DNA of 64,000 nucleotides from Marinobacter sp. F3R11 (GTDB lineage: Bacteria; Pseudomonadota; Gammaproteobacteria; Pseudomonadales; Oleiphilaceae). The position numbers and the translations under genes were made by a program. Where the stretch lies: NCBI RefSeq assembly GCF_003318275.1, contig NZ_QOCH01000013.1:372001-436000 (forward strand), written 5' to 3'. Below the pieces are notes generated by a model, which did not search any database, was not told where the DNA came from, and saw only the letters and a program-made list of their open reading frames with translations. Of the stretch, positions 45,229 to 55,283 are shown in pieces. The stretch's first letter is position 1. Every line of letters begins with the position of its first letter.

Positions 45229-46353
45229 TCAGGCAAAAATATCAACGGCGCCGTTCCAGCTAAGGTCAAGACTTCCCGCCTGGGCCTCCAGGTCACCACT
45301 TTCTGCTCCAGCGAGCTCGGTGCCTGCATCAGAAGAGGAGCCGTCACTTTCACCTGTACCCTGCTCTCCGCGCTGGTTCTGGGCGTTATCAGAAACATCA
45401 AACTGAGCCAGGGAAAGCCCCTGCTCGCCCAGCATGTCTCGCAGCCGGTGCGAATGCAGTTCAAGCTGATCCCGCACTACCGGATTAGCGGCATGAACAG
45501 TGATATTAGCCTGATCATTATGAACGCGAACCCGCACTTCCATAGGCCCCATGTCAGGTGGAGTGAGATGAATCTCGGCCACTGAGAGGTTTTTGGCAGT
45601 CAGCCAGCTAAGTTTCCCCATCAGCTTGTCCCCCCACTCAGCGTGGTTTACCGGAACATCGACCGAAGTTGCGTAGCTTCTCAGAGGAACCTGAGCATCT
45701 GCCGCAAGCTTACCTGCGGAATTGCTGGTGTTTTGTGCTGAAACCAATTCCATGGCTCCGTCAAGGCGAGTGCCGGTCAGCAAACCTGAAGAGCCCAGAG
45801 CGCTGTTTTTTTCTCCAGCAGTCGGTAACAGGCTCTCGGTTAACTGCAGCCCGCCCATAGTTCCATCTATGCCGACCTTAGCTCCTGAGATTCCGGCGAA
45901 AAGCTCAGCACTCTGGATGATAGACGGATTATTGGCATTACTGCCTGCCAGGACACCTTCCCCGGTTGCAGGTAAGAGCAGGGCCTGCAACTCTGCAAAG
46001 GTCAACGGAGTCGCTGTAGCTTCCATTTCGGGGCTGAGTTCTGCGGTCGGCTCCTTTTCTGCCACGCCCTTAGCAGCCGCTTCATCTTTAACCGCAGAGG
46101 TGTTTTTATTTGCCTTATCCGGTCCGCCGCTTTGCCTGGCCGACGCAGGCTGACTTGCTGGCTGTGCAGAATCTTCTTTTTCAGCATTCCGCGATTCTGC
46201 CTGCCGGCGATCAAGCCGTTTTTGTTCCGCTCGGGATACAGATTCATACCGGCTTTCACCGATATCATTATCTCGACCGGAATCGGATTTTAATGCGCCG
46301 GAATCACTCTGGATTCCGGGCACAGAAGTCTGGGGAAAAACCATCTGGGCCAT
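45229..46353 (-). CDS. fliK: Flagellar hook-length control protein FliK
   Basis: This 374-aa protein has a long disordered N-terminal part rich in A, S, E and Q, and a C-terminal Flg_hook domain (LSVAEIHLTPPDMGPMEVRV and LRDMLGEQGLSLAQFDVS). The start at 46353 follows AGAGG at 5 bp. It measures hook length and triggers FlhB switching. It has its own sigma-54 type promoter and lies between the HptB gene and fliL. Confidence 0.94.
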   Translation of the reverse strand: MAQMVFPQTSVPGIQSDSGALKSDSGRDNDIGESRYESVSRAEQKRLDRRQAESRNAEKEDSAQPASQPASARQSGGPDKANKNTSAVKDEAAAKGVAEKEPTAELSPEMEATATPLTFAELQALLLPATGEGVLAGSNANNPSIIQSAELFAGISGAKVGIDGTMGGLQLTESLLPTAGEKNSALGSSGLLTGTRLDGAMELVSAQNTSNSAGKLAADAQVPLRSYATSVDVPVNHAEWGDKLMGKLSWLTAKNLSVAEIHLTPPDMGPMEVRVRVHNDQANITVHAANPVVRDQLELHSHRLRDMLGEQGLSLAQFDVSDNAQNQRGEQGTGESDGSSSDAGTELAGAESGDLEAQAGSLDLSWNGAVDIFA

Positions 46354-46434
46354 GGCAACCTCTTGCCGCTTTTGATCGGTAGAGCACTGTTCAGTCCGTT
46401 TCAGAGCTGAATTTCAGGCTGTTTCCCAAACAAC

Positions 46435-46450
46435 TGCAAAAGCGATGCCA
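46435..46450 (-). promoter_or_regulatory. Sigma-54 promoter of fliK
   Basis: The minus strand reads TGGCATCGCTTTTGCA and matches the -24/-12 consensus with the correct GG-N10-GC spacing. It lies about 82 bp before the fliK start, in the 141-bp gap after the HPt gene. Confidence 0.8.
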
Positions 46451-46494
46451 TTCGCACATTCAACCTGGCGGCACCCGGTTGCTACCCTGCACGC

Positions 46495-46857
46495 TTATCC
46501 AACATCACGCACCATCAACGTATCAAACGCTTCGATAACCCTTTGAAACTCAGTGGAAATCTCATCAACAACAGGAGAACCCTGGTTCAGATCCCCATTC
46601 CGACCGGCCGTTTCTGCTTTCTGGCAAAGCTCTCCAAGGCGCGTAGCCCCTATATTAATGCAGCTGCCCTTGAAGCTATGCGCGGCTTTTGTAAAGGCAT
46701 CTGAATCACCCTTCATCATAGCTTCCTTCAGGCGTTCAATTCGCTCTTTCGAATCCGTAAGATAGGTTTCGATCAATAACGAAAATTCATCTTCCATGAC
46801 GTCTCGAAGCTCTGCCAAAGCTTCTTCATCAAGGTGTGGTATATCAACCATGACCAA
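46495..46857 (-). CDS. Histidine phosphotransfer protein, HptB-like
   Basis: This 120-aa single HPt domain has the phospho-acceptor His60 in AAHSFKGSCINIGA. It lies next to a REC-PP2C protein and a STAS protein, the arrangement of the Pseudomonas HptB-HsbR-HsbA pathway, where HptB phosphorylates the REC domain of HsbR. The start could also be the ATG two codons later. Confidence 0.88.
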   Translation of the reverse strand: MVMVDIPHLDEEALAELRDVMEDEFSLLIETYLTDSKERIERLKEAMMKGDSDAFTKAAHSFKGSCINIGATRLGELCQKAETAGRNGDLNQGSPVVDEISTEFQRVIEAFDTLMVRDVG

Positions 46858-46883
46858 CTCCCTTGCTCCTGTATAAATCCCGA

Positions 46884-48635
46884 TTAAAAATACCAGTCAT
46901 AACTAATTTCCACCCGGCTCCCCTGATTATGGAACCGGATGGAATCTGCCAGCCGCTTTAGCAATATCAACCCGCGCCCCGCATAGCGGGGTCCACTCTG
47001 CTCCATCTCCATGGATTGCAGAGCCGGATGATTCTGAAAATCAAAGCCCTGACCGCTGTCTTCGCAAATAATTCGCAAGCGCCCACCCCAATGCATAGGT
47101 TCATGATGAAAGCTGAACCTGATGTAATGGTCGCTCACTCCGCTCAGACGTTTGGCTCGCTCGGAATAATACTGACAAAACCCCTCTGACGTGTATTTCC
47201 ACTCCGAAGGCAGTTCAAGTACTCCGTGCTCCAATGCATTATTGTACAACTCTGAGAGCAGGGTATATATCTCTCCGCTCTTACGGCGCAAACCAGGCAC
47301 TTCCATACAGATGTGCAGCAACAGCGGCAAGGGGTTAAACTTCTCCAGAGTACACTCCCTGATTTCATACACGCAATTCCACTCAGCAGGCCCCGCTAGA
47401 GAGGAAGGCACCGTACCTTCAGGCAAGGCGGCAAGCCCTTCCTGATAAAACATTTCCAGACAGCAAAGCGTAAGGTCATCACGAAATTTCTGACGTCCGG
47501 TAAACCTTCGTATTTCACTCATCAGAGCATCAAACGGGTGCAGGCCGGAAGACAGGCCCTCAATAGCATGTCGTACACCTCGCTCGGCAAAAAGTTCGCC
47601 GGCTTCATTACTGCACTCAAGTACGCCATCTGTCATCAGCAACAACTTGTCGCCAGGGAGGGTCCTGATAGTTTCCATTTCAACGCTGAATTGGTCCGTG
47701 CTCAGAATACCCAGAGGCAGGTGCCGGGACGACAGGCGAAACAGCACTACTGAGGAGCGCACCAGCCAGGCGTCAGGTAAGCCACCATTCCATACATTCA
47801 ACTGACCCAGCTCAAAGTCTGCCTCAACCATCATCCCGCAACAGAACATGTCTTTCGGCAGTATGTGTACAAGTTTCTGGTTAATTTCCCGAAGAATATC
47901 GGCCCCGTCAAACCCCTTGCCGGCCATGCCGTAGAAGGTTTCCGCGACAGGCATGGCGCCCATTGCCGCAGGTAGCCCGTGGCCGGTAAAGTCACCTGCA
48001 AAAACAAGCATCCCACCCGCCGGACGCGGTGACGCAAACAGAACATCACCACTGAAGATCGACAAAGGAGACGCGTGATAACGGATATTAGGCGCATCCA
48101 GGCATCCTGTATGCGCAACATTGTCAAAAACCCGCCGCGCCACATGCTGTTCTTCGAGTAGTTTACGGTTGCGCTCATGCATCAGATCTCTCTGGTCTGA
48201 CAGAGTCTGATGCATCAGACGCATTCGGTTAAAAGCATTGATCTTGGCTTCAATCATTACCCGGTTATAGGGTTTACTGAGAAACCCATCGCCGCCCGCC
48301 TCAAGGCAGCGGGCCAGATCCTCAGCTGCGGAGAGAGAGGTAATAAAAATCAACGGCACCATGCGTTCACCTGCACAGCGTTTAATCTCCCGGGCCGCTT
48401 CCATGCCATCCATTGCGGGCATCAATGCATCCAAAAGGACGATATCCGGCTGCCCCGAATGAAAAAGCGCTACAGCTTCATGGCCATTAGCAGCATCCAG
48501 CACATGGTGTCCAAGGCGAGTTAACAGGGTTTTCAGTATCAGCCGATCACTGTCACTATCATCGGCAATGAGGACTCTGAGGGGACCGCTTCCTGCGGCG
48601 ATTCCTGCATCGGGTTCCGTAGCGGGTGCATCCAT
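46884..48635 (-). CDS. REC-PP2C(-HATPase) response regulator, HsbR-like
   Basis: This 583-aa protein has a receiver domain with acidic pocket Asp25/Asp26 and phosphoacceptor Asp69 (IVLLDALMPAMDG), a SpoIIE/PP2C phosphatase (about 185-400: VFAGDFTGHGLPAAMGAMPV, LLMTDGVLE) and a C-terminal HATPase/anti-sigma kinase domain (LLSELYNNALEHGVLEL, GRGLILLKRLAD). It probably dephosphorylates and phosphorylates the STAS protein upstream. The ATG at 48635 was chosen over a TTG at 48659. It is 24 bp after the STAS gene and 26 bp before the HPt gene. Confidence 0.9.
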   Translation of the reverse strand: MDAPATEPDAGIAAGSGPLRVLIADDSDSDRLILKTLLTRLGHHVLDAANGHEAVALFHSGQPDIVLLDALMPAMDGMEAAREIKRCAGERMVPLIFITSLSAAEDLARCLEAGGDGFLSKPYNRVMIEAKINAFNRMRLMHQTLSDQRDLMHERNRKLLEEQHVARRVFDNVAHTGCLDAPNIRYHASPLSIFSGDVLFASPRPAGGMLVFAGDFTGHGLPAAMGAMPVAETFYGMAGKGFDGADILREINQKLVHILPKDMFCCGMMVEADFELGQLNVWNGGLPDAWLVRSSVVLFRLSSRHLPLGILSTDQFSVEMETIRTLPGDKLLLMTDGVLECSNEAGELFAERGVRHAIEGLSSGLHPFDALMSEIRRFTGRQKFRDDLTLCCLEMFYQEGLAALPEGTVPSSLAGPAEWNCVYEIRECTLEKFNPLPLLLHICMEVPGLRRKSGEIYTLLSELYNNALEHGVLELPSEWKYTSEGFCQYYSERAKRLSGVSDHYIRFSFHHEPMHWGGRLRIICEDSGQGFDFQNHPALQSMEMEQSGPRYAGRGLILLKRLADSIRFHNQGSRVEISYDWYF

Positions 48636-48659
48636 GAAGGGTTCCGGCTGCCAGAGCAA

Positions 48660-48965
48660 TCACCGAATGATGAATAATTGCTCGAAATTGGAAATGGTCA
48701 GAATCTTGCGGACATCGCTATTGCAGTTTTCAATGGCAATACTGGCGTCGTCTCCACCGGCATAATCTCTCAGCAGCAGTAGCATGCCCAGCGCTGAACT
48801 GTCGAGATAGGTTGCCTGGGACAAATCCACAATGTAGCTCTGGATATCCGTGCCTCCGTGCTCGTACGCATCACGGAAGGCCTGATGGGTGCTGAAGTCA
48901 AAACGACCATCAATTTTGATAATCAGAGTTTTACCGTCGTGACCACGGCGGGTATGGATCGACAT
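48660..48965 (-). CDS. STAS-domain anti-sigma factor antagonist, HsbA-like
   Basis: This 101-aa STAS protein has the phospho-serine motif DLSQATYLDSSALGMLLLL. The ATG at 48965 has GGAGG 8 bp upstream; a TTG six bases earlier would leave only 2 bp. In Pseudomonas, HsbA binds FlgM or HsbD depending on phosphorylation. A TATAAT at 49027-49032 may mark a local promoter, but its -35 is poor. Confidence 0.88.
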   Translation of the reverse strand: MSIHTRRGHDGKTLIIKIDGRFDFSTHQAFRDAYEHGGTDIQSYIVDLSQATYLDSSALGMLLLLRDYAGGDDASIAIENCNSDVRKILTISNFEQLFIIR

Positions 48966-49087
48966 CCGCAAAACCTCCGGAGGTATTCAACGAAACATCA
49001 AGCTGCCATGTGCAGGCGACCAACGCATTATAAGAATAGACCAGCACCGCGAGATTGCATGAAATTGCGATAAATTCAAATCTGTCA

Positions 49088-49531
49088 TCAACGGCGGCGG
49101 CGCGCAAAAGCACGGCCTGCGGCCTCATCAGACAGTTTCTGTTCCTGCATATCCAGTGCATTCTGCTCTTGCTTGCGGCAGGATTCGATATACTTTTCCA
49201 TGCCTCGCCGACGCTCCCAGGCCTGCTGCCACTCACGGCGGCGAGCCTCAAACACAGCTTCTGCCTGATCCAACTGTTTTTGTTGCTGCAGGATAACCTG
49301 ATCCAGCTGAGCAATAAACGCCTGCCATGCCTGCAAACGACTTACCTGTACCACCCCCTGCTGGCTATTGCGAATCTGATCCCGGTATTCCTGCTGGTAG
49401 CGATTAAGGTTTTCGACCTGGCCTTTCTGTTGCTCCATGAGTTCCCGGGCTTCCCCCATCAGCTCCAGCGCTTCCTGCTCCTTGCGCTCTTCCAGAGAAA
49501 GCACTACCGCCAGTCGTTGGGATCGCAGCAT
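49088..49531 (-). CDS. fliJ: Flagellar export chaperone/stalk protein FliJ
   Basis: This 147-aa coiled-coil protein (LEERKEQEALELMGEARELM) is charged throughout. It is positioned directly after fliI with a 1-bp overlap. FliJ is the central stalk in the FliI ATPase ring. Confidence 0.92.
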   Translation of the reverse strand: MLRSQRLAVVLSLEERKEQEALELMGEARELMEQQKGQVENLNRYQQEYRDQIRNSQQGVVQVSRLQAWQAFIAQLDQVILQQQKQLDQAEAVFEARRREWQQAWERRRGMEKYIESCRKQEQNALDMQEQKLSDEAAGRAFARRRR

Positions 49532-50931
49532 CAGCCAGCACCTCTGTTGGTGCTGGCCGCAGCGGGATCAGGAACGGCAGATTTTCTGCGCTCCGGTGAA
49601 CGTCGCTCGGGCACTACGGACAACAATCCCTCGATACTTTCGGCCAAAGAAGCACGCTCATTCAGGCCCTGCTGCAGGAACTGACGCATATTCCCTATAT
49701 GGGTTATGGCAAAGTCGGTTTCAGGGTCAGAGCCCTTCACATAGGCGCCCACGCTTATCAGATCCCGGGCCTGCTGATAGCGCGAATAGACCTGCTTGAA
49801 ACGCTGGGACCGGGAAAAATGCTCCGTTTCGGTTACCTGAGGCATAACCCGGCTGATAGAAGCCTCAACGTCGATGGCGGGATAGTGTCCTTCTTCTGCA
49901 AGCCGGCGCGAGAGTACAATGTGACCATCCAGAATCGCCCTGGCTGCATCCGCAATCGGATCCTGCTGGTCATCACCTTCTGTCAGCACTGTATAAAAAG
50001 CAGTGATGGAGCCACCCCCCGGCAAACCATTGCCGGTGCGCTCCACCAGCTGTGGCAGCTTGGCGAAGACAGAAGGCGGATAACCTTTTGTAGCAGGGGG
50101 CTCACCAACCGCCAGCGCGATTTCCCGCTGCGCCTGGGCGTACCGGGTAAGCGAATCCATCAACAGCAGTACCCGCTTGCCCTTATCCCGATAGTATTCT
50201 GCAATCCGGGTGGTAAGCATGGCCGCTCGCAGGCGCATCAATGGCGAATCATCAGCTGGAGCTGCAACGACAACCGATCTGGCAAGACCTTCCTCGCCCA
50301 GAATATCTTCTATAAATTCTTTTACTTCCCGGCCCCTCTCTCCTATCAGGCCAACCACGGTGACATCGGCATCGGTAAACCGGGTCATCATTCCCAGCAA
50401 CATACTTTTACCAACGCCACTACCGGCAAACAGACCAAGACGCTGGCCCTGGCCGACGGTCAGCAAGGAGTTGATGGCCCGGATACCCACATCCATGGAC
50501 TGCCTTACCGGAGCCCGGTTGAGCGGGTTTATTATTTCGCCGGTGAGCGGAACCCGGGCCTCCGCCTGGAGCGGGCCCTTGCCATCAAGTGGTTCACCGC
50601 TGCCATTTACCACACGGCCCAGCATAAGCGGGCCAACGGGAACACGGCTTGCAGCAGACAGAGGAACTACTCTGGCTCCCGGCTTCAGGCCCTCGATGGC
50701 GGTCAGCGGCATAAGATAGACCTTGTCATCCTCGAACCCGACCACTTCTGCTTCGACGGTGCCCGCTCCCTCACCGTTGATAACACAACGATCGCCCACC
50801 ACCATGGGGCAACCAACGCACTCCAGAGTCAGTCCTACCATTCTGGTCAGGCGCCCAGACAGCTCCGGCTCGGGATCGGTTCGCAGATATGCTTTATATC
50901 GATCAAGGCGATCAGCCAGGGAGGATGTCAT
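49531..50931 (-). CDS. fliI: Flagellar export ATPase FliI
   Basis: This 466-aa F1-beta-like ATPase has Walker A AGSGVGKS at about 170-177, Walker [20 protein letters not shown] and the family signature [13 protein letters not shown]. The ATG at 50931 ([16 protein letters not shown]) is the family-like start and overlaps fliH by 20 bp; a longer upstream extension is not conserved-looking. Confidence 0.96.
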   Translation of the reverse strand: MTSSLADRLDRYKAYLRTDPEPELSGRLTRMVGLTLECVGCPMVVGDRCVINGEGAGTVEAEVVGFEDDKVYLMPLTAIEGLKPGARVVPLSAASRVPVGPLMLGRVVNGSGEPLDGKGPLQAEARVPLTGEIINPLNRAPVRQSMDVGIRAINSLLTVGQGQRLGLFAGSGVGKSMLLGMMTRFTDADVTVVGLIGERGREVKEFIEDILGEEGLARSVVVAAPADDSPLMRLRAAMLTTRIAEYYRDKGKRVLLLMDSLTRYAQAQREIALAVGEPPATKGYPPSVFAKLPQLVERTGNGLPGGGSITAFYTVLTEGDDQQDPIADAARAILDGHIVLSRRLAEEGHYPAIDVEASISRVMPQVTETEHFSRSQRFKQVYSRYQQARDLISVGAYVKGSDPETDFAITHIGNMRQFLQQGLNERASLAESIEGLLSVVPERRSPERRKSAVPDPAAASTNRGAG

Positions 50932-51874
50932 CACGCTTGCCTTCGGCAGGTTTATCTTCGATGGGCTCACCGTCACTGGCGCTGTGTTCAACAGGGTTTT
51001 CCTGATCAGCCTGTACATCAGGAGTTACATCCGGTGAGCTCAGAACATCCCGCTGGAAGTCAGTCAGGTCATCCATCAAGGCCCCCAGCTCCTCGGGTTC
51101 ACCGCTTGCCAGCTCGTCAGTCTGCTGTTCCAACATGCTCTGAACTGCCCGCTGAAAACGCTTTTCAACGGTAAAATCGACAAGACTGTTGCGGGTTTCA
51201 ACCCGGCAACCTCCTGGCAAAATACTGTCATCCTCCACAACAGAAGCCGCGGCCTCAAAACGTTCCGCTACTTCATGAACGGAGCTGTAGTCGTCCGGAT
51301 GGACATGAATCCGGACATTCTCTGTGGTCGATGGCAAGGCCTCAACCGCCCGGCGGACTACCTGCCTGATCTGTGAGGAATCTATACTCAGCTCCCGGTA
51401 GACAACCGCCCGGGCAAGCACCATGGTGAGATTAAGAAGCGAGGTTTCAAGTTCATCCTGATGCTGACGGATGGGCAATAAAAGTTCTTTCAACAAGAGT
51501 TCAAGGCGGTCAAGATTTGCGGTTACTTCTGCCCGTGTCTCATCATAGCCTTCGCTGCGCCCCTGCTCCCTGCCCTCGGCCAGGCCTGTTTCCAGTCCTT
51601 CCTTGTGACCCAGCTCATAACCTTCCGCGCGACCTTCCTGCAACCCCTGTTCCCGGCCTTCATTCAGGCCGTCTTCCCGTGCAGCCTGACGAATATCGGC
51701 AAGGTCACCTGCCGTCAGAGGTTTGACATCACGCTCTTCCTCACGGGCAACCTCATTGCCACTGGCGTCCAGCAACGGAAGTTCCCAGCGCTCGTAGGCG
51801 GTCAGCTGCTCCTTGGGAAGCCCCCTGGGGTCTCTGGCTGTGTCTCGGGGAAGATCTTTTGAGGAATCTTTCAT
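50912..51874 (-). CDS. fliH: Flagellar assembly protein FliH
   Basis: This 320-aa protein has the FliH/HrpE C-terminal domain (about 150-270: [22 protein letters not shown]) and a glycine-spaced helical segment in the middle ([20 protein letters not shown], GxxxG-type repeats). Its acidic C-terminus is longer than usual. It inhibits and positions FliI. The ATG at 51874 overlaps the fliG stop (TGATG). Confidence 0.92.
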   Translation of the reverse strand: MKDSSKDLPRDTARDPRGLPKEQLTAYERWELPLLDASGNEVAREEERDVKPLTAGDLADIRQAAREDGLNEGREQGLQEGRAEGYELGHKEGLETGLAEGREQGRSEGYDETRAEVTANLDRLELLLKELLLPIRQHQDELETSLLNLTMVLARAVVYRELSIDSSQIRQVVRRAVEALPSTTENVRIHVHPDDYSSVHEVAERFEAAASVVEDDSILPGGCRVETRNSLVDFTVEKRFQRAVQSMLEQQTDELASGEPEELGALMDDLTDFQRDVLSSPDVTPDVQADQENPVEHSASDGEPIEDKPAEGKRDDILPG

Positions 51875-52923
51875 CACATCATTTCTTCACCGGCACCACC
51901 AAGCGTGATTTCTCCCGCTTCAGCCATGCGACGGGCGATGGTAATAATGTCTTTCTGGGCAGACTCAACGTCACTGACTTTCACAGGCCCCTTAGCCTCC
52001 AGATCATCCTGCAGCAGCTCGGCAGCACGCTTGGACATGTTTTTGAAGATTTTTTCCTGAACCGCATCATCAGCGCCTTTCAGCGCAACAACCAGAACTT
52101 CGGAGGACACTTCACGCAGCAAAGCCTGGATGCCGCGATCATCAATATCCTTCAGGTTATCAAATACAAACATGAGATCTTCGATGGTTGTAGCAAGATC
52201 AGGATCCATATCCTTGATCGAATCCAGCAAAGTGCCTTCAATGCTGCGATCCATAAAGTTCATAATATCCGCAGCACGCTTTACACCACCGATGCGGCTG
52301 GTCTGGGCTGCAGAACCACCAGAAAACTGCTTCTCCAGAATGTCATTCAACTCCTGCAAGGCCTGAGGCTGAATGCTTTCCAGCGAGGCAACCCGCATCA
52401 TGACATCGAGTCGCACTTTCTCATCCAGGGTTGCCAGTATCTCAGCCGCCTGATCCGGATCCAGATAAGAGATAACTATAGCCTGAATTTGCGGGTGCTC
52501 GTAACGGATAATATCGCCGACAGCCCGTGGCTCCATCCATTTGAGCGTATCCAGCCCGGTGGTATTGCCACCAATGAGAATACGATCTATCAGGCTGGCC
52601 GCCTTGTCGTCGCCAAGCGCCTGGGTAAGCATGGCCCGGATATAATCATCGTTGCCCACACCCAGACCGGTTTGTCCGCCCACGGCTTCCACAAACTGAT
52701 TCAATACATAGGTTACTTCGTCCTTGCTGATGTCTTTCATCTGAGCCATGGCGACACCCACACGCTGAACCTCTTTAGGCCCCATGTGCTTAAGTATTTC
52801 AGCGGCATCCGCCTCGCCCAGAGACATCAACAGAATTGCAGCCTGCTCAACCCGCGGAATTTTCCGCTGAGGCTTCTGAGGCGAGTCTCCACCCGCTGCT
52901 CTGGATTGTTCAGTCATCAACAT
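51874..52923 (-). CDS. fliG: Flagellar motor switch protein FliG
   Basis: This 349-aa protein has FliG N, M and C domains in order (AAILLMSLGEADAAEILKHM at the N-terminus; FVFDNLKDIDDRGIQALLREV in the C-terminal torque domain). It overlaps fliF by 14 bp and fliH by 1 bp. Confidence 0.97.
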   Translation of the reverse strand: MLMTEQSRAAGGDSPQKPQRKIPRVEQAAILLMSLGEADAAEILKHMGPKEVQRVGVAMAQMKDISKDEVTYVLNQFVEAVGGQTGLGVGNDDYIRAMLTQALGDDKAASLIDRILIGGNTTGLDTLKWMEPRAVGDIIRYEHPQIQAIVISYLDPDQAAEILATLDEKVRLDVMMRVASLESIQPQALQELNDILEKQFSGGSAAQTSRIGGVKRAADIMNFMDRSIEGTLLDSIKDMDPDLATTIEDLMFVFDNLKDIDDRGIQALLREVSSEVLVVALKGADDAVQEKIFKNMSKRAAELLQDDLEAKGPVKVSDVESAQKDIITIARRMAEAGEITLGGAGEEMM

Positions 52924-54616
52924 TCACCCACTGGCGCATTACCTGTGAAACCCTCGCCGGGTCTTCGGCAATCAAGCCTTTAAGAGCATTCAACTGCCGT
53001 TCATAGCTGTCTGCCGCGCCCGGCAACAGCAAATCGTCCTGCGGCGCCATGGCCTGGCGCAAAGCATCGTTGTCACCGGCATCATCAAAGCCATCATAAC
53101 TGCCCGAACCGGAATCATCTTCCCGCTCACGACGTCCGCCACCGGAAAGACTCTTGAGTGTAGGGCGCAACAAACCAAGTACCAGAACAAGTATAACCAG
53201 ACCAGCCAATACCTGCTTCATAAGATCCCAGAACCAGGGCTGCTCCCAGAATCCCGGCGTTTCAAACTCCATGACCTCTTCTGCAGCAAAAGCTGTATTC
53301 ATTACGGTCACGCTATCGCCCCGGGATGCAGAATAGCCTACTGCATCGCGTACCAGCATGCTCAGGCGCTGCAATTCCTGCTCAGGCCAGGGTTCATAAC
53401 TTACGGCGCCGGTTTCCGGGTCGACCACTTTCATATCATCAACTGCAAGCGCAACCGTCACCCGTCTCACGCGCCCAAGCTCCTGACGGGTGTAACTCAC
53501 CGTACGATCCATCTCATAGTTGCGGGTAGATTCTTTACGGACATTGACAGGCTGTGCTGCCGCTTCCTCATCCCCATCGCCAGCTTGCCCGTTCACCTGT
53601 TCCGGCACAGTAGCATTAGCTGGCGGCTGATTGGACAATGCGCCAGGAATACCTCCGTTAAAACCAGCAACGCGCTGTTCTGTCAGGTCACGCTCGCTGC
53701 GAACCGCCTGCTGCTCAGGATTGAAAAGCTCCTCTGCCTGTTCCACAGAAGAAAAATCCAGATCGGCGGACACTTCTGCCCTGTACCTGCCTTCACCCAC
53801 AATAGGAGCAATCAGAGATGCGACGCGGCGTGTCAGGCGCTCTTCCAGTCGGGAAGTATACTCATACTGATCCTGCATGCGTTCGCCATCACCACGGCTT
53901 TCTTTCCCTGTCAGCAAGTTGCCGTTCTGATCAACAACTGTGACCTGGTCCTTGTTCATCATAGGAATACTGCCGGCGACCAGATTAACGATGGCGGCGA
54001 TTTGTTCCTGCTCAGGGCGGCGGCCAGCAAAGACTTCGAGAAACACCGAAGCAGAGGGCGCGCGGGCATCCCTCACGAATACGGAACGCTCAGGAATGGC
54101 CAAATGAACTCTGGCAGCACGAACGCCACGCATACTGCTGATGGTGCGCGCAAGTTCCCCTTCAAGGCCACGACGATAACTGACGGTTTCCATAAACTGG
54201 GATGTGCCCAGCCCACGATCCTGATCCAGCAGCTCATAGCCCATGGTTTTCTGGTCGGTTACGCCTTCAGCAGCCAGCTTGAGTCGAGCATTGTAGATCT
54301 GATCAGAAGGTACCAGCAGAGCACCGGTACGCGTATCCATTTTGTACTCGATCCCGTTGCTATCCAGGATAGACGTCACGTCCTGTGGGTTGTATGCCGA
54401 CAAATCCCCTACTACTGGCTGGTAGTTCGGTTCCTGAGCCCAAAGTACAACAGCAACTCCCAACGCAACACTGGCAGCAAGGCCAACCATAAGGCCAACC
54501 TGGCGCAAAAGGTTGAGTCGGTTAAACCCCATAAACAGGTCGCTGTTACCCTCGGAGCCATCGCCGCCCTGAGAGATAGGCATGTTCGGGTTAGTTTCTG
54601 CGGGAACGCTGGCCAT
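52910..54616 (-). CDS. fliF: Flagellar MS-ring protein FliF
   Basis: This 568-aa protein has two membrane segments (about 38-58 and 465-485), with the periplasmic ring-building domains between them (GLEGELARTISSMRGVRAARVHLAIPE). The C-terminal tail that binds FliG is present. It lies 15 bp after fliE. Confidence 0.97.
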   Translation of the reverse strand: MASVPAETNPNMPISQGGDGSEGNSDLFMGFNRLNLLRQVGLMVGLAASVALGVAVVLWAQEPNYQPVVGDLSAYNPQDVTSILDSNGIEYKMDTRTGALLVPSDQIYNARLKLAAEGVTDQKTMGYELLDQDRGLGTSQFMETVSYRRGLEGELARTISSMRGVRAARVHLAIPERSVFVRDARAPSASVFLEVFAGRRPEQEQIAAIVNLVAGSIPMMNKDQVTVVDQNGNLLTGKESRGDGERMQDQYEYTSRLEERLTRRVASLIAPIVGEGRYRAEVSADLDFSSVEQAEELFNPEQQAVRSERDLTEQRVAGFNGGIPGALSNQPPANATVPEQVNGQAGDGDEEAAAQPVNVRKESTRNYEMDRTVSYTRQELGRVRRVTVALAVDDMKVVDPETGAVSYEPWPEQELQRLSMLVRDAVGYSASRGDSVTVMNTAFAAEEVMEFETPGFWEQPWFWDLMKQVLAGLVILVLVLGLLRPTLKSLSGGGRREREDDSGSGSYDGFDDAGDNDALRQAMAPQDDLLLPGAADSYERQLNALKGLIAEDPARVSQVMRQWVNVDD

Positions 54617-54631
54617 GTCTGTGCTCCGTTA

Positions 54632-55000
54632 TCAGATCGGCATATTCATAATGTCTTCATAAGCACTGACCACGCGATTACGCACCTGGGTCAAAGCTTC
54701 GAAAGACACGGTAGACTTCTGGGCAGCAATCATCACCTGTGTGATATCCACACCAGGATCGCCCATATCATATGCCGTCCGTAGTTCATTGGCATGTTGC
54801 TGAACCTCGTTCACGCTGTTAACCGCCTTACCAAGCATATCGCTGAAATTCGAGGTTTCCGGGGTCTGGTCTACCTGTCGCGGGCCATCAATGCGGCCAC
54901 GCACCGATTGATCCTGCTCAACACGCTGGTTCTGCTGCATTTGTGAACGCAGTGAACGTATATCGGACAGAACGCTGTTGATGTCGGCACGCTGAACCAT
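54632..55000 (-). CDS. fliE: Flagellar hook-basal body protein FliE
   Basis: This 122-aa protein has the FliE C-terminal motif DITQVMIAAQKSTVSFEAL. The ATG at 55000 (MVQRADINSVL) has AGGAGA 6 bp upstream. FliE joins the rod to the MS ring. It is the first gene of the fliEFGHIJ operon and is preceded by a sigma-54 type promoter. Confidence 0.95.
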   Translation of the reverse strand: MVQRADINSVLSDIRSLRSQMQQNQRVEQDQSVRGRIDGPRQVDQTPETSNFSDMLGKAVNSVNEVQQHANELRTAYDMGDPGVDITQVMIAAQKSTVSFEALTQVRNRVVSAYEDIMNMPI

Positions 55001-55064
55001 AACTTTCTCCTGACAAAACCCCCGTAGGGGCGGGCTTGCTGATCTGGCTTTATGACACAAGCGA

Positions 55065-55080
55065 AGCAATGCTCAGGCCA
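55065..55080 (-). promoter_or_regulatory. Sigma-54 promoter of fliE
   Basis: The minus strand reads TGGCCTGAGCATTGCT, with GG and GC exactly 10 bp apart. It is located 65-80 bp upstream of the fliE start in the fleR-fliE gap. It is the expected target of FleR/RpoN. Confidence 0.8.
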
Positions 55081-55197
55081 TAATTTATTTTTGATTTATT
55101 AACAGATAGTTAGAAGAGATACATCTATAAAAAAAACCGCTGACGACAGAGTTTTGACGGGAGGAACCTCTATTTCCAGAGGCGGAAATCAAATGCT

Positions 55198-55224
55198 AAA
55201 AAAAAAGCACCCATGAAGGGTGCC
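55198..55224 (-). terminator. Intrinsic terminator of fleSR
   Basis: On the minus strand, GCACCC-TTCAT-GGGTGC is followed by nine T residues. It begins about 60 bp after the fleR stop. It isolates fleSR from the fliE promoter. Confidence 0.92.
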
Positions 55225-55283
55225 ATAATGAAGGAGTACTACAGTCTTCGGAAACTACAACAAAAGGTACTACAGAAAACGCC

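Noticed and set aside
49699..51174. Long open frame (+, about 490 codons) opposite fliI and fliH
   Set aside because: It lies antisense to two strongly conserved genes, has no recognisable domain, and its length follows from the GC-biased codon use of fliI.
51859..52983. Open frame (+) opposite fliG
   Set aside because: It is a shadow of fliG; there is no ribosome site and no family resemblance.
53585..54784. Long open frame (+, about 400 codons) opposite fliF and fliE
   Set aside because: It is antisense to an intact FliF with clear family motifs; its translation shows no domain or plausible composition.
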